Source of the DNA: a virus
DNA length: 64,000 nt
Virus record (IMG/VR): IMGVR_UViG_3300042691_053485
Coordinates: 120,535 to 184,534 of that record
Direction: 5' to 3' (one strand)
The notes under the pieces were generated by a model, which had not been told where the DNA came from, searched no databases, and saw nothing but the letters and a program-made list of their open reading frames with translations. Numbering within the stretch: the stretch's first letter is position 1; each line of letters opens with the position of its first letter. A program made the position numbers and the translations under genes. This document shows, piece by piece, positions 1 to 8,037 of the stretch.

Positions 1-224
1 TCTTTTGTAATATCTCTATTGTCTATCAATCCACCATTTTGGATATAGTGATACAACTCTATTATGTATTCATTATTATCATAGCCTATTCTTTTACCAT
101 CAACTTTGTCAATAGTGTTTGCACCCCCAACAAAAGGTTCAACCCAAGTTTCTTCAGTCCTACCGTTTAACATTATAGGTAATATATATTTTGCTATTCT
201 GTTTTTACTTCCTGTATATTTCAT
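1..224 (-). CDS. DNA adenine methylase (Dam/D12 class), N-terminal part, cut by window edge
   Basis: Reading the minus strand from the ATG at 224 gives an open frame with no stop to base 1 (74 codons). The product starts MKYTGSKNRIAKYILPI and has the motif EPFVGGANTID followed by RIGYDNNEYIIELYHYIQNG. The FVGGAN box is the SAM-binding motif I of the D12-class N6-adenine methyltransferases (Dam, DpnM), normally 260-300 aa, so about three quarters of the gene lies outside the window. In phages such solitary methylases usually protect the genome from host restriction. It is the first of a run of minus-strand accessory genes. The family call is firm; target specificity cannot be read from this part. 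Confidence 0.88.
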   Translation of the reverse strand, partial: MKYTGSKNRIAKYILPIMLNGRTEETWVEPFVGGANTIDKVDGKRIGYDNNEYIIELYHYIQNGGLIDNRDITK

Positions 225-396
225 ACTAAAACTTTTTAAATTTTCTATTCGTTTTCAAATCAAAATCCTGCTAAATAAACCGCACCAGCAGGTAACACGT
301 GCTATACGGCATTAAAACGACCGCATAGCACCATACGTTATATGTAAGTGTTCCATAGTTTGAACTGCGTTTATCTGCGAACCGTTATAGGTAATG
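225..396. other. Gene-free stretch with two hairpins, one attC-like
   Basis: No credible frame on either strand. Two inverted repeats stand out. At 267-292 CCTGCT pairs with AGCAGG across a 14-nt loop. At 299-331 GTGCTATACGG pairs with CCGCATAGCAC (one G.U on one strand), and outside it TAAC at 293-296 pairs with GTTA at 337-340. A long imperfect stem closed by TAAC/GTTA resembles the fold of an integron attC site, but no integrase or cassette gene is seen. The stretch is the leader of the Dam-like gene and the 3' flank of the gene ending at 397. Base composition is richer in GC than its surroundings, which suggests an acquired piece. Confidence 0.45.
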
Positions 397-663
397 CTAA
401 CTTTTATTTAAGTTGAGCCAAAGCGCGATAAATGTTTCGCGTTCCATTTGACACACTTCATTACCATCAATATGTTTTCGATTTTCGAATATTTCCATCA
501 CTCCGCCCCCAGTAAAATACACCGAATATCGTTTCCAAGCACTATCGCCGTGAATTTTTCCAACTCTTTCAACCTTTCGTAAATCAATTATGTCCCCACA
601 AATGTTCACAATTGGGTTTGATTTGTTCACTTCCTCAATGTTTTTTAATTTTTCAGCTTCCAT
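397..663 (-). CDS. Hypothetical protein, 88 aa
   Basis: Not recognised. The protein begins with a short charged helix (MEAEKLKNIEEVNKSN), then has a beta-rich middle (residues about 17-60) with the segment YSVYFTGGGVMEIFENR and ends in a helix rich in Trp and Leu. It has no signal peptide, membrane segment or metal-binding cysteine cluster. It lies on the minus strand in the same direction as the Dam-like gene and the genes up to 1980, so it probably belongs to one accessory transcription unit. Small single-domain proteins of this sort are common among early phage genes. No function is proposed. Confidence 0.6.
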   Translation of the reverse strand: MEAEKLKNIEEVNKSNPIVNICGDIIDLRKVERVGKIHGDSAWKRYSVYFTGGGVMEIFENRKHIDGNEVCQMERETFIALWLNLNKS

Positions 664-680
664 ATTTTTTCAATATTTTT

Positions 681-770
681 TCATTTGAATTTATTCTCAA
701 ACTCCTTCTGCTCAGCTAACAATACCTTGTGTAACTTTAGAAGTTCATCAAACAATAAATTTGATATCTC
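681..770 (-). other. Possible very short ORF or gene fragment
   Basis: In the gap between 663 and 777 one minus-strand frame stays open for about 30 codons and ends with TGA at 681-683, encoding ISNLLFDELLKLHKVLLAEQ and a short lysine-rich end. It looks like an amphipathic helix. There is no ATG start (only TTG), and the frame is closed upstream by TAA, so it may be the end of a decayed gene. Confidence 0.2.
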
Positions 771-776
771 TTGTTT

Positions 777-1452
777 TTATAAATTGAATCCGTCGACATC
801 AAAATTAATAAAGTATTTCTCACAACCATCCTCAGCCACTTCTTTTGTTAGAACAATGGGCTTAGAGTAGTTTTTTTTATCTGATAAAAAGTAACCTCGC
901 TCATATTTATAAATTGTTTTGTCATCATGTGAATAATAACAGTCCTCAATAATAACAGTCCTCAATAATAATAGATTCTGATTGGAATACTGTTCTGCCT
1001 TCCTTCCCAATAATAAATGGATAATCAAAATTTAAATCTTCAAAAGACCCAACTATCTCCCTGACGTATATTTTTTCCTGTCCATTATTAATAATCCAAT
1101 ATGGACAAACCATAACTTGATATTTTGCAGTTATGATTTCTTTATACAACTCAAGTTGTTGTGTATTTAGTTTGACGTAAGGGTTAAACGTTTTTCGAGT
1201 TCGACTATCCCAATAAAGTCTGTTATCTTTTATTTCTTGAGATTGATAAACTTCAATACAACCGCTTTTATCGTACCAATGGTCTCCATATTTTCGGTCT
1301 CTGTATTCAATGACTGGAAGCCCTGACAACTTGAAATTGTCGTCAAGTCTTAAAATTTCAACTATTTGAGCTTCACTCAATGTATTTTTATAAAATGCTA
1401 ACTCCACAATAATATGCTTAAAACTTATTAAAAAATCTTCCCATGTTTTCAT
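777..1452 (-). pseudogene. Unknown protein gene interrupted by a 16-bp tandem duplication
   Basis: Two minus-strand frames encode one protein. The first runs from ATG 1452 (MKTWEDFLISFKHI) to a TGA at 946-948 and ends SESIIIEDCYY. The second, running to 777, repeats IIEDCYY and continues SHDDKTIYKYERGYF. Between them the 16-bp unit AATAATAACAGTCCTC occurs twice in tandem (932-947, 948-963) with a further half copy. Removing one unit restores a single frame of about 219 codons. The start at 1452 overlaps the end of the Zn-ribbon gene by 35 nt. The protein is not recognised; its N-terminal half is acidic and aromatic-rich. The lesion may be a real inactivation, a reversible slippage switch, or a sequencing or assembly artefact. 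Confidence 0.7.
932..971. repeat. 16-bp tandem repeat, 2.5 copies
   Basis: The unit AATAATAACAGTCCTC is present at 932-947 and 948-963, followed by 8 more matching bases to 971. Because 16 is not a multiple of three, the extra copy shifts the reading frame of the gene at 777-1452. Confidence 0.9.
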
Positions 1453-1642
1453 GAGCTGTCCAGCATTCTTCACAAACTCCATATAATGTTGAGCCACCCC
1501 AAGGCGTTTTAATAGTGCTTGTCTTAAATCGGAGATGATTCAAAACCTTTTTACCGCAATTGGGACAATTCTTGCAACAATTATGCTCTTCTATAGTAGA
1601 TTTGAGACCTAATAGATGTCTTAGATAATTAATTTCACACAT
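1418..1642 (-). CDS. Small zinc-ribbon protein, 74 aa
   Basis: The product has two paired-cysteine knuckles: CCKNCPNCGKK near residues 22-32 and CEECW near residues 57-61, about 30 residues apart. This is the layout of a structural zinc ribbon. The rest is short and basic-aromatic (TIKTPWGGSTLYG). Zinc ribbons of this size in phages are usually nucleic-acid or protein-binding adaptors, but no family is recognised here. Its 3' end overlaps the start of the frameshifted gene (1452), and it follows 1648-1980 after 5 bp, so the three are probably co-transcribed on the minus strand. Confidence 0.7.
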   Translation of the reverse strand: MCEINYLRHLLGLKSTIEEHNCCKNCPNCGKKVLNHLRFKTSTIKTPWGGSTLYGVCEECWTAHENMGRFFNKF

Positions 1643-1647
1643 AGCTA

Positions 1648-1980
1648 TTAAAAGTTATAGAATTTATTGTTGTCCCATTTAAGAGACTTTGACATATTTA
1701 CCAATATTTCAATATTATCTTGTAGTTCTGATAAGGCTGCTAATTCCTCATTACATTCTTCAAAATGTTCAGTATACTCCCCATCGAATTCCTCATCATA
1801 CTTATTGAGTAAACTTTCAAGATAGTCATTAATTAATGTCTTATACTTTTCGATAACTTCTTCAATTTTGAAGTTGTCAAGAGTTGCTTCTAACAATTTA
1901 ACTTGTTCGTCTGACAAATTCATTTTCTCAAAAAGTTCATCAAACAACATATTCCTTGTAGTAATTATTAGATTTTTCAT
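1648..1980 (-). CDS. Acidic helical hypothetical protein, 110 aa
   Basis: Not recognised. Almost the whole protein is predicted by eye to be amphipathic helix, very rich in Glu, Leu and Lys (LSDEQVKLLEATLDNF, EEFDGEYTEHFEECNEELAAL), ending in an aromatic tail WDNNKFYNF. It has no signal peptide or membrane segment. Strong acidity and a coiled-coil pattern suggest a DNA mimic or an assembly adaptor, but that is only inference. It is the first gene of the minus-strand set running towards the Dam-like methylase; the 119-bp gap upstream separates it from the divergent gp25-like gene. Confidence 0.6.
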   Translation of the reverse strand: MKNLIITTRNMLFDELFEKMNLSDEQVKLLEATLDNFKIEEVIEKYKTLINDYLESLLNKYDEEFDGEYTEHFEECNEELAALSELQDNIEILVNMSKSLKWDNNKFYNF

Positions 1981-2081
1981 ATCGCTTATTTTAAGTGATT
2001 AAATACAAGCTGAATCAATTAGATTAACAATCAACTTATATATCAATTTGAAGTAAACAAATTATATTAAAGGAAAGTTCA

Positions 2082-2092
2082 AAATATTTATA
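2082..2092 (+). promoter_or_regulatory. TATTTATA element before gp25-like gene
   Basis: AAATATTTATA ends 7 bp before the ATG at 2100. The same word recurs before many genes in this window, in the coding direction. It is a candidate late promoter or short-leader element. Confidence 0.4.
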
Positions 2093-2099
2093 GGAAAAT

Positions 2100-2474
2100 A
2101 TGAAATTCAAGGGTATAAAATTTCCATACGAATCGGACTTATCAGGAAAGTTTTTAAAACTAAACTCAATTGACAAGGATGAAGTTAAAAGTAAAATTTC
2201 ATTTCTGATGACCACTGAAAGGGGAGAAAGATTGTATAAGCCGGATTTTGGGGTAAATATTCGGCAATTTTTGTTTGATGTGATTGACGATGAAACAATA
2301 AATGCAGTTAAAACAGAAATTACGAATGCAATTACCAAGTATATAAATGGAGTTAAGATTGAATCTGTTAAAGTTAATGTTGATGAACAATCCCACTTTT
2401 TAGGATTGTATGTTTCATATTCAATCAGCGATGGATTTTTTAAAGAAACCGATGAAATTTCACTTCTCTTTTGA
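2100..2474 (+). CDS. Baseplate wedge protein, gp25/GPW family
   Basis: The 124-aa product has the length and core pattern of T4 gp25 and the GPW/gp25 family: DKDEVKSKISFLMTTERGERLYKPDFGVNIRQFLFD, here residues about 25-60, where the conserved TxxGERxxxPxFG turn is clear. Gp25 forms part of the inner baseplate wedge with gp6 and gp53 and has a fold related to T6SS TssE. The gp6-like gene lies about 6.6 kb downstream on the same strand, separated by a block of minus-strand genes. The 3' end overlaps the converging phosphatase gene by 15 nt. A TATTTATA word sits 7 bp before the start. Confidence 0.88.
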   Translation: MKFKGIKFPYESDLSGKFLKLNSIDKDEVKSKISFLMTTERGERLYKPDFGVNIRQFLFDVIDDETINAVKTEITNAITKYINGVKIESVKVNVDEQSHFLGLYVSYSISDGFFKETDEISLLF

Positions 2475-3176
2475 GTAATAGAATTTTGCGGGGCGGCTTT
2501 GGATATATTCCTTTGATTTCACATCCATCAACGTTAATTTCCCATCGTTTTTAATCCCTGTATCTAAATTAATTAGATTTGCTCTAAAGACAGGTTTATG
2601 AGTATTTGTCGTTGAGTGCCCTATAAATATCTCCTTTATTTTATGGTCTTCATTTTTAAAGGTGACATTAACTTTACGCTTTTGCTCCTCTAGCGTTTTT
2701 GAGGTTTGAAACAGTTTTCGATTGCTTGCAAACCTCTTGTTATTTTGCATATCTATTGGGCGGTCAGGATTAAATCCGCCGTGCATAAAAATTTTATCCT
2801 CCTCAACATGGTAATATTTTGCCTTTGAAAAGTAGGATTCTAGTTTTGCTGCTAATTCTGAAGATTTTTTAATTTTTTCTATTGTACCCTTCCCCCCAAA
2901 CTTCTCCCAGTTTTTATTTATTTTATTTGTTTTTAGGTATTCGATGATAAAAAAGTCGTGGTTACCAATTATTGGTACAAAGTTTTGAATTGAAAGGAAG
3001 AAATCAACACATAAGTCAAAGTCATCCCATCCATCCGCCAAATCTCCAAGGAAGATTAATTTATCTTCAAATGGGTTGAAGTTAACTCTTGTGATTAATT
3101 CTGCTAGAGGCGTAAATGCTCCGTGTAAATCCCCTAATACAAATGTCCTTGGTCTTCTACAACTTTTCTTAGCCAC
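2460..3176 (-). CDS. PPP-family metallophosphatase (calcineurin-like), 238 aa
   Basis: The protein carries the dinuclear-metal motifs of the PPP branch in order: GDLHG at residues 15-19, GDLADG at 44-49, GNHD at 71-74, and later GHSTTNTHKPVF and NLINLDTG before a strand typical of the family. The usual Arg of GDxVDRG is absent. Lambda-phosphatase, bis(5'-nucleosyl)-tetraphosphatase ApaH and the phosphatase module of Pnkp all belong here, so the substrate may be phosphoprotein, a nucleotide or an RNA end. The in-frame start is GTG at 3176; an ATG two bases upstream is out of frame. TATTTATA lies 9 bp before the GTG. It converges on gp25 with a 15-nt overlap. Confidence 0.85.
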   Translation of the reverse strand: MAKKSCRRPRTFVLGDLHGAFTPLAELITRVNFNPFEDKLIFLGDLADGWDDFDLCVDFFLSIQNFVPIIGNHDFFIIEYLKTNKINKNWEKFGGKGTIEKIKKSSELAAKLESYFSKAKYYHVEEDKIFMHGGFNPDRPIDMQNNKRFASNRKLFQTSKTLEEQKRKVNVTFKNEDHKIKEIFIGHSTTNTHKPVFRANLINLDTGIKNDGKLTLMDVKSKEYIQSRPAKFYYSKEK

Positions 3177-3185
3177 ATCTTTTTA

Positions 3186-3193
3186 TATAAATA
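3186..3193 (-). promoter_or_regulatory. TATTTATA element before phosphatase gene
   Basis: Read on the minus strand, TATTTATA ends 9 bp before the GTG at 3176, the same spacing class as the other copies. It also supports the GTG as start. Confidence 0.4.
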
Positions 3194-3209
3194 GTTAGCC
3201 ACAAAGATA

Positions 3210-3217
3210 TATTTATA
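3210..3217 (+). promoter_or_regulatory. TATTTATA element before 3229 gene
   Basis: TATTTATA ends 11 bp before the ATG at 3229. Together with the minus-strand copy at 3186-3193 it makes a divergent pair inside a 52-bp intergenic gap. Confidence 0.4.
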
Positions 3218-3228
3218 TAAAAAAAACA

Positions 3229-3441
3229 ATGAAATGTAACCCAAATAAAAAGGATAGATGTTTCCCATCCTCAAAAATGCTATTTAAAGCAGAAGAGTAT
3301 AAGGATGGAGATGTAAATACAATTCTGACCGCTTTTTCAAATAGATTTGGACAAGCAGAACCTTCGGGGCTATTTTGGCTAACCCCTGAAGGTAACTACT
3401 GGTCTCTTCCAAATAACGAACCTTGGCTTATTGAGCCATAA
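3229..3441 (+). CDS. Hypothetical protein, 70 aa
   Basis: Not recognised. A small soluble protein with a Cys near each end of an N-terminal basic stretch (MKCNPNKKDRCFPSS), then a helix and a Trp- and Pro-rich end (SGLFWLTPEGNYWSLPNNEPW). The only support for it being real is the TATTTATA word upstream and its exact fit between a divergent and a convergent gene. Its 3' end overlaps the primase-helicase gene by 14 nt tail to tail. Confidence 0.55.
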   Translation: MKCNPNKKDRCFPSSKMLFKAEEYKDGDVNTILTAFSNRFGQAEPSGLFWLTPEGNYWSLPNNEPWLIEP

Positions 3442-6400
3442 TGCCGTCTAGCGACATTGTTGCATGATAGTTTAAGTCAGAAAATATCTCCGTAGCATAT
3501 TTTTCATAGATTTCACTATCCGTTAAATCATCATCATGCTTTTCAAGTAGATTAATTCTACGTAAGGGAGTTATTGTAATTTCTGATAACTCTTCCGGGG
3601 ATAGAGCTGTAATTGAATAAGTGTTTGTTTTTTTACCCTTTACACTCTTTGCCCCAACTCTCACAAAAGTGAAGTAATCGTGAATCAACCGCATTGCATT
3701 CCTTGTTGAAAGTGGATAGGATGACAAAATTGGGAGCTTCGAGCGGATTTTATTAATCTTCTTCGCAAGTTCCTCATTTGTTACTGCACGTTTCGATTCA
3801 AGCATTTCTGCACCCCACTTCATTATGTGATTGGTAAATGTTGATATCTCATTGACAATTTTTATACCTGCCATTCGATAATGGATGCTATCGCCCTCAA
3901 GTCGCTCTTCCAAGTCAAAATATTCCTTTAATACGCCTATCGGATTTTCAGTTTCCCCGGTAATTGATGAAACTCTTGATGAAAGTTCCTTTGGAGAAAG
4001 ATAAATGTTAGTTTCGGCTTTTACTTCTTGTTTTCTAAGCTCTTTATACCAATCAAACATCTTTTTAGCAAACTTACTTGAACTATCTTTATTCTTTTTG
4101 TTTACCCCTAGTGCAAGCGAGACTTGAACGGTAATTTGCCTTGCAATTTTAGTCCAAATTCTATCAGATAGTTTGTGATTTGAAACCCAGTCGCGCATCA
4201 AAGTGAGTGCATCTTCAAAAGACATACTATTTACAAGATACTTAACCTTTGCCCGAAGAGTAACTTGTAATTGCGGCTTTTCTAAAGATTCGACCTCTTT
4301 AAGGTTTGAATCCTCGACTTTACTCACACAAGTGTCTTCACCCTCAACTTCAATATCATCCAATATAGACAAGGCAAAAGCAATATTTTGCTCTTTCCGC
4401 TCAGCTTTAGACGTATCAAGGTAAGACTTGTCGTCAACATCTAACTTTTCAGCAATAACGATTTCATCTTTAAAAACCCAATTATACTCATTCAAAAGAA
4501 TCTTCATAAATTCAAGATTCTTTGCAGCATAATTTTTTTCCTCTTGATATGCCATATTTGCAATTGAAAGATAATCTACCTCCCAAATACCATTATTATT
4601 GCGGTATAATGCACTTTTACCGAAAATCTGCTGAGAGAACATTTTCATTGATGATTTCAGGCTTATACTATCACCGGATGTATAAGCTCTTGAGAACAAT
4701 TCCAAACCCTCTTTTGCAGTTTTTATAAGCTTCTTTTGAATTTCAATAACATCAACATGGTCAGTATCAACTTCTTCAGGCTTATCAATTGGCTTGTAGA
4801 TGTAAATCATACTTTCCACCTTGTTCCCCTTTGTATAAACATCACGAAGTCGGTTCACAAATTGTTCCATATTAATTGCACTTTCGGGGGTAAGGAAGTG
4901 AACAGTTTTAAAGTCGCTGTTGTAGATGTTTACCCCCTCAACAACAACAGAAGTGCAGATTACAATATCATAAGAATCTTGAACAAGTTCATTTTCGATG
5001 AGATAATTGAAACCTTCACTTTCTTTTTGGTCTGCATTAAGTAACAAAATACGCTCCTTATTCCAACCTTTTAACTCTAAAAAGTCGATAAGCGAACCTA
5101 ATTGACCATCCTCTTTTTTATTTTGCAGGTAAATCATGTTCTTACCATTCCTTGACAGTAACTGCTCTACTGCTACAAAAAGATTGTCATATCGTATAGG
5201 TGTGCAAATCTTTTCCGGAGTTTGCTTCCAATTAGTCCTCACAATCTCAAAATTTGAAAGTGCCGGGTGTAAAACAGGAAACATTGTCCCGGTTAAAAAA
5301 TTAACGGTTTTAAAAAGGTGGATATTATCTAATATGTAATTCAGTTCAAATCCACGGAACTCAGGGTTTGAGCTTACGGCAAGATTATGTTCCTCGTCAA
5401 AGAAAAGGTCATAATCTTCGATTTTTACATTTTCCCACTTCTTCATTATTTTTAAGAGATTAGGAAAACTACTATATGTACAAACAATCAGGTCATCCCC
5501 TTCTTGAACATTCTTTTTGTCCCGATAAAAAACTGATGCTTTGTATCCGATTTGAATACCCTTCAACAATGGAATAATTGGGACTAAAATAATGCTTCTC
5601 GAACCTTGCTGAGGTTCACAAATCCAAGTAGTTTTCCCTTGACCTGTGTTACCCCAAACAATTTGATTGTTTGCTCGCTCAAGCCCAATTTGATTGATAT
5701 ATTGCCCACGTTCCAAGAAATATTCCTTCTTAATGTTATATCGTTCGCGTATTTTTTCAGGGGTTAAAATCTTTACAATTCTTACGCCAAACCGCCAAGC
5801 ATCTAATGTGTACACGTATTTGGCTATATCATCAAGATATTCATAGAACATATCTTCAACCCCTTGTCGCTGTTTATAAGCTACGGTATTTGAGAATTCG
5901 AAGTATTGGTCGAACTCATCTTTCAAAGACTTTAAAAACTCACATGAAGCCTCCTTTATAATCCCAAGATGTTTAGAGTTTCTTAGGATGTAGATTAAAG
6001 TTTCAATAAAGTTTGCTTGGCTTAGTCCACCAAATATACTTTGGCTATTCGAGATAATCTCTGCCATGGTCTCATTCATTTTTCCAACAAAGGAGTCCAC
6101 TCTTATCAATTTATAAGAGTTTTCAATTGCCCAAGATTCGAAACTCGACAATCTGTTTTTTACTCCCGTTTCTGTTATAGCCCTTAAAATTCCAAAGTGA
6201 TAGTAGGTATCTCCATAAATCTCTTTAGCAATTTTGTAAACTTCTTTGGAAGTTTCTTGACCTTTCGAAAGAAAATCTAAAAGCTCATTTCGCAAAATAC
6301 CTGCCTCTTTGGCTTTTATTGCAATCTTCTTCACTTTGTCTTGCTCACTGATGTTTGGATAGCCAAATATATCTGCATACAATATTGAAAGGTACATTTT

Positions 6401-7465
6401 TACATTTCCGGAGAATTTTCTACCTACGGAATAAATTGTATAGTCACCAAAAGAGTTGTCGATATTTTGACACCCGAATTGCTCACCGTAATAGCTCTCA
6501 ACAACATCAATGATTTCATGCTGAACAATATCAACGGTCTTGTGAGTGAAGATTGGATATGACGCATCCTTTCCAATAAGATATTCTAATCCATATTGGA
6601 GATTTATTCCCATTTTGTTGCAAAATGTGAAGAAGTTAAAAAAGAATTTATAACCTAATCCACCAAACCCATACTTTCCATCACGCCAAGATGAATCATT
6701 TCGATAAAATGATTCAAAGAAGTAGTCAAGTAAATCGGCGGCTATTTCAGTAGGAATAGCATCACTTTTAACCGAAGTAGTTTGAACTTCTTTATATTCT
6801 GAAGCTTCAATGGGGCTGACATCTTTATCATCACGAATAAAAATATCGGGGTCTGACGGTAAAACATTACATCTTGTAATATCTTTCGTTTGAGGGTCAA
6901 TAGTTATACCCCAATCTTTAAACATCAGATTAATTTTCTCCCAAGTTGCCTTGAAATTTTCCAGCGTCAAGTTATTTACCTTGACTAAAAAACCAAGACC
7001 ATCACCACCAAAGGAGTCCCAAACTGCTTTTACAAACGGTAAACTTTTGCCACTTAGGATTTTTTTCACATAGAGCTTAGCACTTGTTATATCGGAAGCC
7101 TTCCCCCTCTCAATCAGAGAGGAAAATGTATCTACGTCAAAATAGATATATCCCGATGGAAACTGGACTTTTTTCAGCTCTCGTTTTTCTTCAACAAAGC
7201 AATTCCATGTTACAACCCGGCATTGTGTGCTTTTGACGTGGTTATATTCATTTCTTTCAACAAATTCAAAAGCATTATGCCTCCAAACCCTGTCTTTGTG
7301 GACAAGGTTGGAGTTTTGTTTTCCCCCGAGTTTGGGGTCTGACTTAGCAAACTGTATTTTTTTTTCTTGGGGATTGTTTTGGATGTATTGTAATGCCTCC
7401 TCAATAGTGAAACTTCCGGATGGCTTAGACGACCTGTCTAGGGATGAAAAGTGGCTTATACGCAT
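3428..7465 (-). CDS. Primase-helicase: AEP/BT4734-like N-terminus and SF2 helicase core, 1345 aa
   Basis: Residues about 100-215 resemble the BT4734/VirE-N branch of archaeo-eukaryotic primases: an acidic strand IYFDVD near 108, WDSFGGDGLGFLVKV near 149-163, and TRCNVLPSDPDIFI near 197-210, matching the usual catalytic Asp pair, glycine-rich turn and R..S.DPD motif. A helicase core follows: Walker A WGNTGQGKTTW at about 604-614, DEEH box at about 690, LTGTMFP as motif III, ICTSVVVEGVNIY as motif V, and QFVNRLRD as motif VI. The C-terminal 400 aa are helical. It probably unwinds DNA and lays down primers at the phage origin. It is far longer than usual phage primase-helicases. The gene is transcribed against its neighbours, and a separate DnaG-like primase lies at 26928. 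Confidence 0.8.
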   Translation of the reverse strand: MRISHFSSLDRSSKPSGSFTIEEALQYIQNNPQEKKIQFAKSDPKLGGKQNSNLVHKDRVWRHNAFEFVERNEYNHVKSTQCRVVTWNCFVEEKRELKKVQFPSGYIYFDVDTFSSLIERGKASDITSAKLYVKKILSGKSLPFVKAVWDSFGGDGLGFLVKVNNLTLENFKATWEKINLMFKDWGITIDPQTKDITRCNVLPSDPDIFIRDDKDVSPIEASEYKEVQTTSVKSDAIPTEIAADLLDYFFESFYRNDSSWRDGKYGFGGLGYKFFFNFFTFCNKMGINLQYGLEYLIGKDASYPIFTHKTVDIVQHEIIDVVESYYGEQFGCQNIDNSFGDYTIYSVGRKFSGNVKMYLSILYADIFGYPNISEQDKVKKIAIKAKEAGILRNELLDFLSKGQETSKEVYKIAKEIYGDTYYHFGILRAITETGVKNRLSSFESWAIENSYKLIRVDSFVGKMNETMAEIISNSQSIFGGLSQANFIETLIYILRNSKHLGIIKEASCEFLKSLKDEFDQYFEFSNTVAYKQRQGVEDMFYEYLDDIAKYVYTLDAWRFGVRIVKILTPEKIRERYNIKKEYFLERGQYINQIGLERANNQIVWGNTGQGKTTWICEPQQGSRSIILVPIIPLLKGIQIGYKASVFYRDKKNVQEGDDLIVCTYSSFPNLLKIMKKWENVKIEDYDLFFDEEHNLAVSSNPEFRGFELNYILDNIHLFKTVNFLTGTMFPVLHPALSNFEIVRTNWKQTPEKICTPIRYDNLFVAVEQLLSRNGKNMIYLQNKKEDGQLGSLIDFLELKGWNKERILLLNADQKESEGFNYLIENELVQDSYDIVICTSVVVEGVNIYNSDFKTVHFLTPESAINMEQFVNRLRDVYTKGNKVESMIYIYKPIDKPEEVDTDHVDVIEIQKKLIKTAKEGLELFSRAYTSGDSISLKSSMKMFSQQIFGKSALYRNNNGIWEVDYLSIANMAYQEEKNYAAKNLEFMKILLNEYNWVFKDEIVIAEKLDVDDKSYLDTSKAERKEQNIAFALSILDDIEVEGEDTCVSKVEDSNLKEVESLEKPQLQVTLRAKVKYLVNSMSFEDALTLMRDWVSNHKLSDRIWTKIARQITVQVSLALGVNKKNKDSSSKFAKKMFDWYKELRKQEVKAETNIYLSPKELSSRVSSITGETENPIGVLKEYFDLEERLEGDSIHYRMAGIKIVNEISTFTNHIMKWGAEMLESKRAVTNEELAKKINKIRSKLPILSSYPLSTRNAMRLIHDYFTFVRVGAKSVKGKKTNTYSITALSPEELSEITITPLRRINLLEKHDDDLTDSEIYEKYATEIFSDLNYHATMSLDGIMAQ

Positions 7466-7487
7466 GAATCTGCAATGGATTTACAGT

Positions 7488-7495
7488 TATAAATA
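7488..7495 (-). promoter_or_regulatory. TATTTATA element before primase-helicase gene
   Basis: On the minus strand TATTTATA lies 22 bp before the ATG at 7465, somewhat further than in the other cases. Confidence 0.35.
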
Positions 7496-7525
7496 AGCCT
7501 ATAACAATCAAAAATCAAAAAAAGT

Positions 7526-7948
7526 TTACTTTATGAAAACAATTTTATCAACCCTCATAAATTCCTTGAGTTGGTCGATTGTATTTTTAGTTCCTGATTT
7601 TTTTAACATAAATGTGTTGAGTTTGTTAGTCCTCACCACAGCCCAAAGTTCATCTCCTGTTGAATCAACACCTGACTCGTCAGGAACGCGATAGTAAACA
7701 TGACTACCTTGGTCATGTGCATATTTATGTCCCTTGTCAACCACAAAGCGATGAATCAAAACGCCGTATGAGAGTGATGGGGTGAAATGCTTATTTTTTA
7801 TATATTGAACCTTATCCATTATTTCAGCATATTCATCAGGGCTTAACTCAAGCTTGTCAAGCCGACTTTTTAATCGTTCATTGAAATGTTGTGTTGGATA
7901 TGCTTCATCGACAAGATGTTTAAATTCTTCAGAGATAAGGATTCTCAT
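7526..7948 (-). CDS. Unknown protein with hydrophobic-x-E N-terminal leader, 140 aa
   Basis: Start chosen at ATG 7948 because a TATTTATA word precedes it by 12 bp and because the longer frame would run into the terminator hairpin at 7978-8010. The product begins MRILISEEFKHLVDEAYP, the leader type shared with several other genes here (LxxE/IxE pattern). The body contains RLKSRLDKLELSPDEYAEIMDKV and a beta region with HRFVVDKGHKYAHDQGSHVYYRV. That last part has the feel of a small RelE/BrnT-like or single-strand-binding fold, but no family is recognised. It could be a protein carried in the phage head, if the leader is a capsid-targeting sequence. Confidence 0.65.
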   Translation of the reverse strand: MRILISEEFKHLVDEAYPTQHFNERLKSRLDKLELSPDEYAEIMDKVQYIKNKHFTPSLSYGVLIHRFVVDKGHKYAHDQGSHVYYRVPDESGVDSTGDELWAVVRTNKLNTFMLKKSGTKNTIDQLKEFMRVDKIVFIK

Positions 7949-7960
7949 ATTTATTTTTAA

Positions 7961-7968
7961 TATAAATA
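7961..7968 (-). promoter_or_regulatory. TATTTATA element before 7948 start
   Basis: On the minus strand AAATATTTATA ends 12 bp before ATG 7948 and lies directly downstream of a terminator hairpin, as expected for a promoter of a separate unit. Confidence 0.45.
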
Positions 7969-7977
7969 TTTGGAAAT

Positions 7978-8010
7978 AAAAAAAGCCGGGCATGTCCCGG
8001 CTTTTTTTTT
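7978..8010. terminator. Bidirectional rho-independent terminator
   Basis: AAAAAAGCCGGG pairs with CCCGGCTTTTTT across a CATGT loop. A run of nine T follows on the plus strand and of six T on the minus strand. It ends the minus-strand tRNA transcript before the gene at 7948. Confidence 0.9.
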
Positions 8011-8037
8011 CACTTGATTAATAATTACAATATTTCG

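Noticed and set aside
106-315. Plus-strand frame of 69 codons with a hydrophobic middle
   Set aside because: It is antisense to the clear Dam-like methylase frame, and its 3' part covers the hairpin region; no start signal.
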